From: Diospyros lotus
Lineage: Eukaryota; Streptophyta; Magnoliopsida; Ericales; Ebenaceae
NCBI RefSeq assembly: GCF_014633365.1
Contig: NC_068347.1
Location: 27,568,493 to 27,632,492, forward strand
Reading direction: 5' to 3'
DNA length: 64,000 nucleotides
In this document: positions 1 through 12,721 of the stretch, piece after piece
How positions within the stretch are numbered: the stretch's first letter is position 1
Layout of the letters: every line of letters starts with the position of its first letter
The notes under the pieces: generated by a model
What the model was told of the DNA's origin: nothing
The model's input: only the letters and a program-made list of their open reading frames with translations
Databases searched by the model: none
Made by a program: the position numbers and the translations under genes

Positions 1-363
1 AACCGATGTCACATAGTGGGATTAAGGCTCCATATGTTGTTGTTTTATTACTTACCAATTAACTAAAAAAATAACTCTTCAGGGTTGTCACAAAGGTTCA
101 TTCCTTTTTTCTACTCACAGTGACATTGATGCCTGTTCTGTCATCGTGTTTTCTGGTTCCAGAGAGTGTGACCATTATCTTATGAGTTATGGTGGTAACT
201 AGTCTTAGTAGTTGTTGCTTTTGGCCTATAGGTTATAGGTGTTCACAGTCATATGCAGTTCTTGATCCAATTATGAATGCTCAAATATTTCACTCACATA
301 AGCATGAAACATAGTTTTATATTTTCTTACCTTATACATGACATTTTATATGCTTCTCAACAG
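1..363 (+). other. Intron of the SSADH gene (partial)
   Basis: AT-rich non-coding sequence ending in a pyrimidine stretch and CAG acceptor directly before the exon at 364. No other feature is visible. Confidence 0.7.
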
Positions 364-1269
364 GGAGGAAGTATTTGGACCTGTTGCCCCGCTTTTGCGG
401 TTTAAAACTGAAGAGGAAGCAGTTCAAATTGCTAATGACACAAATGCAGGTTTCGTCCCAAACCATTGCCATATCTTGATACAACATAAGAATCATAAAA
501 CACTCTCTCTTCCCTAATTAATCTGTGTTGAAATATTATGACAAATGAAATCTGTTTATGGTAGCTCTGCATATTTATGATAACTCTGCATATACGTTCT
601 GAATTTGTAAAAGGTTTTATCCAGGATCTGTTTGTAAATAGATCGAGAAATTGAGATACACGTCTCATTATACTTTCTTAATGTCTATACCTTCAGGCTT
701 AGCTGCATATGTTTTCACATCAAATATTCAACGTTCTTGGCGGGTCTCTGAGGCTCTTGAATATGGAATTGTTGGAGTCAATGAAGGAATAGTTTCTACA
801 GAGGTATGCCTATTCCCGTTATCCTCAACAGGCACCTGGGCGTTGGCTTAGTGCCAATTTAATTTCCTTGCAGGTGGCACCATTTGGAGGTGTTAAACAG
901 TCAGGTCTTGGACGGGAAGGTTCCAAGTACGGGATGGATGAATATTTGGAAGTAAGTATATCCAAAACACTTTATCTTCCCCATTGTGCTAGTGGAAGGA
1001 GGTGTGATCCTTGCCACTAACGTACAAATTGTTCATTGAGTGCAGAAATATATGTATGAGCCCAAGGCTTCAGGAAGTTTCTGTTAGTTGATGCATTTTC
1101 ACTACTTGGATTGTTTTGCCGCCTTACCTTCATTACTGACTATATGATTATATCTAGAAGCTCAACATCTTCAGTAAGCTTCTGTGTTTTATTGCCATTA
1201 GCTTAGTCCGTCTCGTGTCTTTGTTTGCAGATGAAATATATCTGCTTAGGAAATATGCTGAGTAATTGA
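364..1269 (+). CDS. ALDH5F1: Succinate-semialdehyde dehydrogenase, 3' part (last four coding exons)
   Basis: Seen: coding exons 364-449, 697-803, 874-951 and 1231-1269, with GT-AG introns and consistent phase. The first visible exon opens on the last base of a codon, so more exons lie left of the window. Peptide blocks [13 protein letters not shown], then VGVNEGIVS, then [21 protein letters not shown] are the C-terminal part of the ALDH fold; the protein ends [12 protein letters not shown]. Known: the plant family 5 aldehyde dehydrogenase oxidises succinic semialdehyde to succinate with NAD+ in mitochondria, closing the GABA shunt. The catalytic Cys and NAD-binding residues are upstream of the window. 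The reading frame is intact, so the gene looks functional. A possible 3' UTR intron (about 1278-1383) precedes a UTR ending near 1,560. Another ALDH family is unlikely because the GVNEG and YLEMKY blocks fit SSADH. Confidence 0.92.
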
Positions 1270-2317
1270 CATCAGAGGTTTGTACATTTGACTACTGTCA
1301 AGCTTCTAGTACAAAGTAATGGGTCCAATATGTTCCTCTAACGACTACAAAGATTTCGTAAAATATGTATGATCACGAATGCAGATTGCATCAGTGGCTT
1401 CAAACCATCTGGTCCTGAAGTTGTTTGGTGAAGAAAATGCTATCTCGAGCCTCAGAGTTGGGATAAAACGAGCTTTCGGATGGAGACTTGCTGTGGGGAT
1501 CTGAATAACTTCCACTTGTATTTAAATAAGTCCACATGCTTTTCTGTTGTAAACCCCTTTTCCCCACCCTTTGTTAACTGTAAAATTTAGATTTTGAGCA
1601 GTTGTTTAAGAAGTTAAGAACGCATGCCCGGCGTCTAAATTAGACAAATTGGACAATCATCAGACATTGTTTGGTGTGTTCAGTGGTAGTAAGTTTGGGA
1701 TCTCTAAGATTGCCACTATTGCAAACTCGTTTTTGCCCACTGGAAGCATTCAAAATCTAACATAACCAGTCTGAGCGCTGGAATAATAAATTAATAATTA
1801 TGCTCTCTTAAACACACACACAAGGAGAAAGATGATTGCCAATTATAGTATGCATATTCTTCTTGTTTTCTCTTTCCATATATATATATATATATATTAA
1901 TTTTTGTTGATGTGCCCTAAAGTTTTGTGGCTCCCAAAAGCAGGAATCAGATTCTTAATTGGTGCCGACTTCTTCCATACAAGTGAAACGCAAAGGATGG
2001 TCACTTGGCTGGCTTGCATCACTCAGCTCGGATCATATCAGGCTGTATGGTTACGATTTTATGGGGGGTCTTTTTCAAGGTTTGGCATGAATTAGGAGTT
2101 ATTTAGCTCAAATATTGATGGAGAGATACGAATCATTTCATTTTTTTTATTCTTTTTTACTAAGACATACATACATTCACCACGGTTCGAATTGGGCAAA
2201 CAAATTGTTAAATGAATAATAAAATTTGATATACTAGAGTGATTTAGATTGTATATATGAATCATAAGAAGCCATATATTATGTTTATGTATGTGTCTAT
2301 AATGATATATCAAAAAA

Positions 2318-2339
2318 GGGGGGGGGGGGGGGGGGGGGG
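2318..2339 (+). repeat. Poly-G run (22 G)
   Basis: An uninterrupted run of 22 G, preceded by a short A run. Similar 18-G runs occur at 3360-3377 and 6850-6867. Confidence 0.9.
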
Positions 2340-3434
2340 CGAAAACAAACAATGTATTAAATGTAGTGGAGGGCATGCATGCATGCATGTGGGATGGTGG
2401 TTGGTGCATGGTGAAAAATATTCTGGTTTGGAAAAATGGAGATGGGATGAGAGGCGTGGGTCCCACAAGTACACCAGCCAAAGGAAGGAAGAATATATTC
2501 ATTGTTGAGGAATAAATTCTGCTAAAGGGATATAAAGATGGATGCTTGAGATTTAAGCAAACATCCATTTGCCCTTAAAATCTTCTTAAGCCAACTCAAC
2601 TCAACTCACCTCACTTTTTCCTTCATTTCACAACCAATTAATTCCAACTAAAGGTTAAACCTCCACTTTTTGCTTTGCTTTGCTTTGCTTACCTTTGTTT
2701 TTATTTTTATTTAAAATATATTCTATTTATTTATATATATGGACAACTAAGTCTACATTATATTCTATTGCGCCCGCCCTTCATTTGCCAACGGAATCTC
2801 TCCCTCCTATTCTATTATTAACTACATTATTATTATTATTATTCTGTATAATTTTACTGTTTATATAATAAAATCAAGTGGTGTCGCAGAGTATAAGAAT
2901 TAAGAAGATGACATGTAATAAAAATTACTCAAAATTCTCGCATACTATATATAATGTGAATCATAATTTTGATATGATTTTAAAATTGAAGTGTATATGA
3001 AGTTCGAATTAATTAATAATGTTATATGTGAAAACTTAGAAGAGAATGGAGGAATGGTAAGAGATTATTATAAAGGTTAATTTAAGCCTCTCAAGAGTGA
3101 ACTCCTATATATATAATTTTTTGTATGTTTAGTTGGGGTAACAAATTATGAATTATTGTTTATATGTAATGAATTTGCATAATATTATGCACTCAAAAGA
3201 GTGGCTGCAGATTTCATCAACTGAAAATGGTAGTAATAATCATAATAGTAATAATATAGGTGGCATGCAATCATTGGTGATTATGCTAATAAAATAGAAA
3301 AAAATAAAGTGCCATGCATATGCATGCATGCAATTAATGGGTGATTTGATAGGAGAGATGGGGGGGGGGGGGGGGGGACGAGATCTTTGTGCATGGTGAT
3401 GATGATTGCACATGACATGGAGACATCCCCCGAT

Positions 3435-3469
<35 letters not shown>

Positions 3470-3667
3470 AGAAATTAATAAGGCTGTAAAATATATATAT
3501 TAATGTATATTGGTCTTAAAAGACTGCAATTACAAAGCCATGATCGAGGACTACTGCTTTCAAATATTTTGAAAGGGAATCTTCCATTGATTGTCAAAGA
3601 AGAAAGAACTAATACCATTTCAGATTGGACTCAAATTCAATATATATATATATACATATATATATTT

Positions 3668-3699
<32 letters not shown>

Positions 3700-4397
3700 C
3701 TTGTAAGCTAGCTAGCTTTATGTATAATGTTCACATCAAGCATCCTTTCTTTTTAGCAGATTGGGAGGGATATATGGGGGCCTGATGTGAAGGTTTCAGG
3801 GTTTGACTCTTTTCCTATAAATTAGTTGTCTTACATGTTTTGATTTCGATCTGCAGGTTTGGATGAGAGAATGACATTAATTTATATATATATATATATA
3901 TATGATCATCAGCTCTCTTGCAATCATAAAATTCAATCAAGAACCATTTTTGGATGATTTTATATGAACAAATTAAAATAATGCTTAATTTAATTTTATT
4001 AAATTAACACTCTTTTATCTTAATTTATAATATATTAAGAATAAATTGAACCCGCACCCTTTTATATATATATGATTTTTTTAAGGTACGTATTTGATGT
4101 GTGTGTGTTATATATATATTTGCATAGATCCTCTCCACTAAATAATTAAGTTGCCTTTCACGTTAGATTTGAATTATGAAAAAATAAAATAATTCATAAA
4201 AAAATTTGTGAAAAAATATTAAAATTACACGGGATCTGAATAAAATTTAATTAATAAAAAAAATGTATAACATTGGGAAAGGGATCAGTTTAATTAAGGA
4301 CAATGTTATATTCCAGAAAAGGACCAAAGAATGAGGCCCCAGCGACGCTCCTGGCTTTATAGAGAAGGAGAAGAAGAAGAAGAAGCCATGCATAGAG

Positions 4398-4400
<3 letters not shown>

Positions 4401-4430
<30 letters not shown>
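4401..4430. repeat. (TA)15 microsatellite
   Basis: Fifteen uninterrupted TA units in the intergenic region upstream of the MYB-CC gene. Other shorter TA tracts are nearby. Confidence 0.95.
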
Positions 4431-4434
<4 letters not shown>

Positions 4435-6147
4435 GGGTCCCCTCCCATCTGCGTTCCATGAAAAGAAAGAAAAGAAAGAAAGCTCCAAAATATAGATGGG
4501 AAGCTTTAGATATATGCATTCTCACATAAAATGCCAACCACAGACACTTCTAAAGTTGCTTCCATGTTTATTTTGTTCCCTTGTGCTTTTTTCCCCATTT
4601 ATCAAAGGGCTTTTGATGTTACGCATGTCCAACTGTTTCGAGAAAAGAAAAATACAATTATTTGTATATATATATATATATATGGTCCAATTAAAATGAT
4701 TTTTTTTTTATTTCCTATTGCATACATATCATGAAAACTTACAATAAACGGCTGCCCTGCACTGAGAGAATTCAAACCAGAAGCCTAGAGTCTTGGGGTT
4801 TGAAATGAAAAATAATTGTTTGGTATGCAGAATAAAATTAAATTAATTGTATGCATTTTGTCAACCTCTAATAATCTTTACAATGATGTGGGAGTCTTAT
4901 ATATTTATTGGCATTTGTTTATGGCAGAAGCCAAACCAATAATTAATATTTATTCTTCTATATAGGTTAGAGGTTAAACCTAAATAAGCATAAACATAAA
5001 ATTATAGTTTTAGTTAGTCCTAACCATTCCCTAACCCCTTTTTTGTTTTAATGAAAATTTACAGTTATTAATTTTTAAATATGAACTGGGTAAATTAATT
5101 TTCTTGTCACAAAGTGTACAAAAATAAACATGCAAAAAGTTATATATAAATAGACCAGTCTTTAAAAAGATTTGCATATTCTCAAGAAAGAGTAATAGTC
5201 TTTTACTATCAAATCAAAGGCTTTTTTGATGGAAATGAAAATCTTCTTTCATTTTGTATTAATGAAAATTAAAGATTTGTCACATAAAATATGTGAAAAT
5301 ATGTTTTCTTACAAAAATAAATGTCTTTTTGTAGATGTATTAGCAACATATATTTCCTTTTTGTCTTTTCACAAACCCTATCTCCAAACTTTGCATTAAA
5401 ATAATCGGAAATGCTAGAAAGATTCATCTATACTTATCAAAAAAAAAAAAAAAACTTCTCCCATAGTTTTAAAATAATCTTCAAATATCATCATTATAGT
5501 CAAGAAAAGGAAAAACTTGGAAGTTATGGGCTACGAACCCTACATGATGCATGATTATTCAAATGAATATTGATCAAGAGGGAGGACCCTTGCAATCATA
5601 AAGTTTGCTGGCAATTATTAAGACACTTTTGGTTGGTGTGATATAATGCAGATAATTATTGTTCCCTTATTAGCTACAATTCAGTAATAACACGAACAAG
5701 TACTATAGGATTATATATGTGTTACAGTAACACTGAATTTTACTATAGTTACATAATAATCATATTTTTTACGAGATAAATATAACTATTTTTATGTTTG
5801 CTCTTTCACTCGGTTTTATTTTCATCTATGGCTCGATCTCCTTTTTTTTTTTTCCTGTTATTTTTGGGGTCTGTGATTGTAAAGGGATGGACCTCCCTTT
5901 CAGTTGTTTGTCTAGCTTTCAGCCTTAATCTCAATGTTAGTGGAAAAAAAAAACTAAACTAAAATAATATAATACTATAATTATATTAATATTAATGCCA
6001 TGGCATTTAGTTGGTCTACAGACACCAATACACCCAAGAAATTAAATTTAACATGAAACAGGAACAGTGAGAACATGGCATATGTACATGTATATATACG
6101 TATATATATTAATTACAATATATATTAATATGAAATTAATTATAATA

Positions 6148-6180
<33 letters not shown>

Positions 6181-7162
6181 GTATATTTGATTGTACCATA
6201 CATATGTATATGTATGGTACTGTGGAAAGCTTTAGAGGGCAGATGAAGAATATATAAGGCTTTGTACAAAGATATACTTTCTTCTTTAATAGTAGAAGAT
6301 ACAGAGAGAACAGAGAAGATGTATATACTATATACTCCACTCTCTCTCTCTCTGAGATCTACTATAAGTACGTACACTCTTTTTAAGTACCATTCTGTGA
6401 TTCTTTTCTTGAGTTGTGCTACATGCATAATCAAGCATAATTGTTCTGTTAAAATGGATTTTATATATTTTTCGGGTGGAAAATAATGTTGTTTTAAAAT
6501 ATCATATAGAAAATTAAAATATATAACCTAACGGAATTTTTGTACAGAAGGATCAAGGAAAAATATTGGCACGTCTATTTCAAATACATTTATTTGGAAA
6601 ATTAAGAAGAATACTATATCATATATAGTAACTTATGAAATATAAATGATAGAAAATCATATCATTAATTATCATTTATACCTGGCCAACAAAAAGAAAA
6701 TCGTTTATAATTTTGTTCATCCACACAGTCATTACCCATCAGATGTGTACTCTCTATGTATATGTATGTATACGAGGAATCACCTATAGACATGCAAGTC
6801 TGAATTCTGGGTAAATTATATAATATTGTTCATTTTTTTTTTTTTTTTTGGGGGGGGGGGGGGGGGGAGAGAGAGGGGGAGTATCTTTAGACAAAGGAAC
6901 ATAAAAATATTAGGGTTAGAGGATACTTTAAATCTTTAGTAGTAGTAAGACTTGAAACTTCTTTAGTGTTAGGGTTGGGGTTGGGTTGTCCCCCCATTTA
7001 TACTTGTTTTATATATTTGAGAAACCAAATTAATAAAGAGCCCTTCTCATCTCTCTCCTTCAAAAAAACCAAAACCGCACCCTATTCCTCCCTATTTGCA
7101 TCGCATTTGTTCTTGAATCTCTTCTCACCCTCACCCTCCAGAGAGAGAGAGAGAGAGGGAGA

Positions 7163-8989
7163 ATGTTCCATACAAAGAAGCCTGCAGCTATGAATTCCCA
7201 CGACAGGCCCATGTGTGTTCAAGGCGACTCCGGCCTTGTCCTCACCACCGATCCCAAGCCCCGCCTCCGGTGGACCGTCGAGCTCCACGAACGCTTCGTC
7301 GACGCCGTCACCCAGCTCGGTGGCCCAGATAGTACTTACCCACCTCTCTCCAACTGGGCTCTTTATACCATTTGTTAGTTAATCAGCTCTGATATATACG
7401 ACTTGTTTGGATAACGATCGCTGATCTGCGCGTTTTCTATGTGCAGAGGCGACGCCGAAGACCATCATGAGAGTTATGGGTGTCAAGGGCCTCACTCTTT
7501 ACCATCTCAAGAGCCATCTTCAGGTTTAAATCAATATATATATATAGTTTTCTGAGATTATATTTTTGGCATAATCTATATAAGTTTGTTTTATACGTAT
7601 ATGATCAGAAATTCAGGCTTGGAAAGCAACCTCACAAGGAATTCAACGATCACCCAATGAAAGATGGTGAGAGAGGTGGCTCATCTTAGCTTGTTGCTTC
7701 TTATTAGGTTGTCCGTTTCTAAGTAAAATTTTGTCAGTCCTGATGTTTGATCTTGGACAGCTACTTCGGGTCTAGATCTTCCACGAAATCCAGCTTCTTC
7801 CTCTGGGATTATTGGCCGTAATATGAACGAGTAAGAACTTGCCTCAATCTCTTATTTAATTTGCTAATTCACCTCTCTCTCTCTCTCTCTTTCTCTACAC
7901 ACGCACATGCTTGTGTATGCATGGTGGTGGGGTTACATGATGATTATATATTGTATAATCAGAAAAAGAAAAGATGTTTGTTTGTCTAGAATTCCTCTTC
8001 TTTTTTCCTCTTATGGGTCGTCTTTGATTTTCTTTTGGATTAATTGATATGATATCCGTACCAGTAATGTTCCCTTCCCTGATGCAATTAGGATGCAAAT
8101 GGAGGTGCAGAGACGACTCCATGAACAGCTTGAGGTAAAAAAATTCTCAAATCTCTCCTCAAATTAATTATTGATTTCATCATCTTTTCCTTTTTCTTTC
8201 CTCAAAATAAAGAAAAATTCATACCCACAATTATATTTATATAACCCCTAAATCTAGTCTCCTTTTTTGTGGAAATATATCATATATAACCATAGATTTG
8301 TAAGTACAGATATCTAGCACAGTGAAATAATATTTTGATATATTATTATTGTTGTATAATAGGTACAGAGACGCCTCCAATTAAGGATCGAGGCTCAAGG
8401 GAAGTACATGCAGACGATACTCGAGAAAGCCTGCCAAACCCTAGCTGGTGAAAACATGGCTTCTGGCAGTTACAAAGCGAGCACTACTGTTCCAAATCAT
8501 GAAATTGAATCATCCATGAAGGATTTTGGCTCCGCCCTCAACTTCCCATCTCTCCAAGACCTCAACATCTATGGAGCGGAACAACAACTAGAGCTTCAGC
8601 ACAATATGGAGAGGCCGCCACTGGATGGATTCATGCCCAACAATGAAACAATTTGCCTTGGTAAGAAGAGGCCAAACCCATACAGTGGAAGTGGAAAGAG
8701 CCCTTTACTTTGGCCAGATGATCTTCGTTTGCAAGAACTGGGCACAGCTGCATCTTGCCTAGGGCATCAAGATCATGATCCTTTCAAAGGGGATCAGATC
8801 CAGATTGCACCTCCAGGGGCTGAAATGGAATCAGTGTCAGACATTTTCGAGACAAAGCCGATGCTTTCGGGAGAAGCCATGGGGGAGAAGAAGTTTGACG
8901 CAGCGTCAGGGAAGCTTGAAAGGCCCTCTCCAAGAAGAGGGATTAGCCCGGTGATGAGCACACCAGGAAGAAATTCTCCATTTGTTTGA
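7163..8989 (+). CDS. MYB-CC (GARP, PHL/MYR-like) transcription factor
   Basis: Seen: six coding exons, 7163-7331, 7447-7523, 7609-7666, 7761-7830, 8092-8134 and 8363-8989, all with GT-AG introns and matching phase, giving about 347 residues. The GARP-type single MYB domain (residues about 31-90) runs from KPRLRWTVELHERFVDAV through KATPKTIMRVMGVKGLTLYH to the SHLQKFRLG end. The MYB-CC coiled coil follows across exons 5 and 6 (MEVQRRLHEQLEVQRRLQLR, then GKYMQTILEKA). The C-terminus is Ser/Pro/Glu-rich and of lower conservation. Known: this family (PHR1, PHL, MYR) binds DNA as dimers through the MYB and CC regions; PHR/PHL members drive phosphate-starvation responses, MYR1/MYR2 repress flowering. 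The N-terminus (DSGLVLTTDPKPRLRW) and domain sequence are closest to the MYR/PHL branch as I recall it; a specific orthologue is not assigned. ATG 7163 is taken as start; an in-frame ATG at 7190 is an alternative. The gene looks intact. Confidence 0.93.
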
Positions 8990-11036
8990 ATCTAGCCATA
9001 TATATACATATATAGGGCTTTATTAATATTAAACTGCTTAGAGCTCATGATAAAGTATGATGAGATCTAGGGTTTTTGACACATTTGAGTTTAAGCCTAA
9101 CGACTATATGTGATTGCATAATGCCATGCATACATGGCAGACATTCCTACTGCTACTAAGTTAACTGGTCAGTTTGTATTGTAAACTTAATCATGCTGTT
9201 ACTTTCTTGCTCATATGTAATCAATGCACATTTCTCTACTTTTGGGTTGCACATTCTAGGCAACAGTAATCGCACACAAAGTATGACTCCTTATGATGAG
9301 ATCATATACATACATATATATATATGTATGTATTCTTATTCCCAATGAATATAAACACAAATTTTGTGCAAAATTGTTATAGGACATAATGTGGTGATGA
9401 GGTAAAATAAAAGTTATTTATACCGGCCCTTTTTGATTCTATGCCTTTCGAGTTTACTTAAAGAAATGAGTTTGAACAAGGCATAGCTATGCTGTGTTGT
9501 TCAATGTTTGATCTCTATCAAAAGCTTTCAGTTAGATTGTTGGTGTGTTGCTTACTGCTTATAAGTTTTGGCTCATGTGTTTGTCCTATCAACTCTCTAT
9601 AACTGGGGTTTTTTTAGTTATCGTTATTCTTTTCCCTCTTTAGTCAAATTCTCCAGGTTGCAGCGTGAAAAACCTTCTATTACTATATTACACCCTAGTT
9701 AGATTGCCTTATTTTAATTTTTTTCACATAAAAATAGTGAATAATTATAAAAATATCACTATTAATGGTCTAATATGTCGTTGTTTGGCAAGGGGACATG
9801 ATAATAAGCAAATAATTGCATAAACATTTTTAAGGTTGCCTTGAATTCGTAGCCCAGCTAGTGGGGGCAGATGTCTGCATGCATATATATGTAAGCTGGG
9901 TCAAAAATGGGGATCTTTTATGGGTCTTGAGAATGGTGCTGTGCTTTATCCTTTTTCTGACCGCTGCTTCTCCTGAGTTAGTTAGTTAGTATTCCAACTT
10001 ATAGTTACAGGCCCAATCATTGGAAATAATATAATTACTAATAACAGTTAGGGCAAGATGTACAACACTATATCATGGGGAGAGCTTTATTAAAGCAAAT
10101 GATTAGGGTTTCAGGCCTGCAGGGATATATTTATATATACATAATTACTTCTTACCTTTTACACTGCTTAATGATGAATTTAGTGAAAAGATGAAAAGAA
10201 CATTGGCACGTGTCGACTCTTGGTCAGTTGGTCAATACCTGTCTCCTTTTCATGGCTTATGAAAATAAAATTTTGTAGAGAATGATTTGTTTATTAACTA
10301 ACAATTGTCATAAAAATAAAAGTATGATTCTCAAATAATTAGCAACTATATATTTTCTTTCTCCATTATATCCTACTGGCATTTTTATACAATAATATTG
10401 TACAGATATTATTTTGTTCGCTGAATATATATTAGAGAGAAATACCATTACTGTCAAATTAATTTAGAAGTATCTTTTGTTTTTTTTATAAAATGTCATT
10501 TTTTATATGTTTAACTATGCTCAAGTAATTTCTTTGATATTCATAATATTGGCCATTCATTCTTTTTATATATTTACAACTAATCTTGTCTTAAAATAAA
10601 TAAAGGAGAAGTGTTGTGTTAAGTAACTGATAAAGAATGTAAAACTGGTAAACTCTTATGTATATAATTTATAATATAATGATCTTAGAAGAAGAAATAA
10701 TAATGGTCACACACACACACATAGCTACCGACAACATAGCTATACCAACTAAATTTCCCTTCGAAGATGAAGAATTCTCTTAAATTCGGAGTCTGTCTCT
10801 AGAGATTGGCAACCTAATTATGACGAGGTCCAGCCATCTTTTGAAGTGGAGAAGTTTGAAAAGATGCGGGCCGGGGTGGTGGTGGGGGTGCAACCCAACC
10901 CCCGCCTTATAGCTTTAATTTGTTGAGAGAGAGAGAGAGGGGGGGCGGGGGGGGAGGGAGAAAAGCTATAAAAAGGGGTGGGGAGGGAATACAACGCACT
11001 CCCATACGTGCAAAGATCGAGGAAGCTTCTATCTTT

Positions 11037-11123
11037 ATGTGGCCAAAGCAGCAGCTGCCCTCAAAAGCTGCTGCCGCCTACCTGCTTGCCCACCGTTCCC
11101 AATCCCATTTCACTCTGTTCTGA
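11037..11123 (+). CDS. Candidate 28-residue small ORF behind a TATA-like box
   Basis: Seen: TATAAAAAGG at about 10,968, some 70 bases upstream of ATG 11037. The ORF encodes MWPKQQLPSKAAAAYLLAHR followed by eight more residues and TGA at 11121. A short hairpin, GCAGCAGCT pairing with AGCTGCTGC, lies within it (11,047-11,075). The island is clearly richer in GC than its surroundings. I do not recognise the peptide. It could be the first exon of an untraced gene, a 5' leader of a non-coding RNA, or chance. Confidence 0.2.
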   Translation: MWPKQQLPSKAAAAYLLAHRSQSHFTLF

Positions 11124-11404
11124 TGATGGGTTGATTAATTAGTGTTGATGAGGCTAATCATATGCATCTAATAATTAATAGAAGAGAAGTCATAGGAGGG
11201 TGCGGGTGAGGGTGAGGGTGAGGGTGATAATTCATTCATTGGCGCGTTCTTTCAGGTTGAATCAATCAATTAATTAATTATATGCATGGCTAGCTTTCAT
11301 GGATATGGATCTTTCATTTTACAGCGTGCGTTGCGTACATTGGATTCTTCCATCTGCTTCCTCATTTCACTCATTTTAATACCTGCTTTATCAGTTTGCC
11401 TAAA

Positions 11405-11408
<4 letters not shown>

Positions 11409-11464
<56 letters not shown>
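11409..11464. repeat. Compound microsatellite (TC)16(AC)12
   Basis: Sixteen TC units run directly into about twelve AC units. It lies in intergenic DNA. Confidence 0.95.
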
Positions 11465-11470
<6 letters not shown>

Positions 11471-12721
11471 AAAGTACAAGCCAGAAGCTTCTTTTGTCCC
11501 CCCCATGCACCCTCCTCCTCCTCCTCCTCCTTTTCAAACACAGTACTCACATGTCCACTTCAAACCATTTTGGAACAAGGGTTTTCTTTTATATATAATT
11601 AATACATCTTTGTTGTTTAAAAATTTTATATAAAATGTTGATTCAATCATTTTTCAATTATATTGTTCATTTCGACCAGATTTATAAGGAGAGAGTGGGT
11701 GTGATAGATATAAAGAGGGGACAATTTCATAGATAAATTGTAATTTATAAATAAGGGTTTGAACCCTTCCCCTCTATCCAATCCGATCATGTACCATGAG
11801 CTCTTCTCTGGACAACAAAAGATATACATGAATAACGTAACAATTTTCTTTGGCAATATATAACACTCCAGAGGCACCCAATTCTCATGCTGTTAATTAT
11901 GTATTCTATGGGCCCTCATAAGTCAGTTTGGTTTAGGGCTTTAATGAAGCCAGTCATAAAGGAAATCAAACTAACCCAACCCACTTTACAACTCGTTTTC
12001 TAGGAGTTTTAAAATATGATAATAACTTTTGACATGATAAGATTGCGTTTAGTATCTCATTTAACATAAAATAAAGCAGGCTATGTTTAAAAAAATCCTA
12101 CCAAAGTGGGGTTATAAAACCTATCATCTCAATTTGGTAGGGATTAATTAAACATTTGCATTATTTACATATTTTACACTATTAACTATATAAACAAATC
12201 TAACCATTCTCTCTCTTCTCAAATTTATTTTTATTTTTAAAATTTTGATATATTATTTAGATATATATATATATATATTTGTAATTAAAATACGTTCCAT
12301 GGAATTTAAAAATATTTTTATTTATCACAAAAATATATATTTTTTATAATTATAATCTATTTGAATAATTATATTGTCTTTATCAAATATAAGACAACAT
12401 TTTCTATATTATTATTTAATTTAAATACGAACAAAACTCTTACAGTGAAATTGGTTCAAGTTTCACAGCATCCTTTAATTCAACATAAATTTTAAAACAA
12501 ATTAATTAAAACTAAACCTACATTTATCCAATACCAAAGTCAGATTCAGACACTAAAGTTAAAACAAAGCAGTCTACAATTAATGCTTAGCGTGCAGCAA
12601 GACAGGGAGTGTTAATTTAAAAAAATGTGTACATGACTCCTAGAGCTTCGTGTTTGCAAATCTTTTGTAACATCAACTATTACTATTTCCCAATTCTTGG
12701 GTACCCTAGTTAGTTATTAAC

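Larger units (their letters stand above)
1270..7162. other. SSADH 3' UTR and long intergenic region rich in microsatellites
   Basis: After the SSADH 3' UTR this is AT-rich DNA with (TA)n, (GT)n and (GA)n tracts and three pure G runs: 2318-2339, 3360-3377 and 6850-6867. A short hairpin with 12-bp arms sits at about 6191-6220. Open frames here are low-complexity and share no recognised domain. The last 150 bases (pyrimidine-rich, then a GA tract at 7141-7160) are probably promoter and 5' UTR of the MYB-CC gene. Confidence 0.6.
8990..12721. other. MYB-CC 3' UTR and intergenic region, no recognised gene
   Basis: Probable 3' UTR to about 9,250, then AT-rich DNA. A GC-richer island at 10,860-11,130 holds a TATA-like TATAAAAAGG (10,968) and a 28-codon ORF, entered separately. 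A long compound microsatellite sits at 11,409-11,464. From about 12,200 the DNA is very AT-rich up to the Copia remnant. Confidence 0.55.

Noticed and set aside
2180..2200. GGTTCGAATT-like words here and near 32,585, considered as tRNA T-arms
   Set aside because: No acceptor stem or anticodon arm could be folded around them.
2092..2568. 158-codon minus-strand frame
   Set aside because: Low-complexity; the Pro run is the poly-G tract read backwards.
6191..6220. Hairpin with 12-bp arms, considered as a microRNA precursor
   Set aside because: Arms too short and made of TA/TATG repeat; no known plant miRNA sequence recognised.
6048..6434. 128-codon minus-strand frame
   Set aside because: Built from (TA)n and TATG repeats (poly Tyr-Ile); no coding character.
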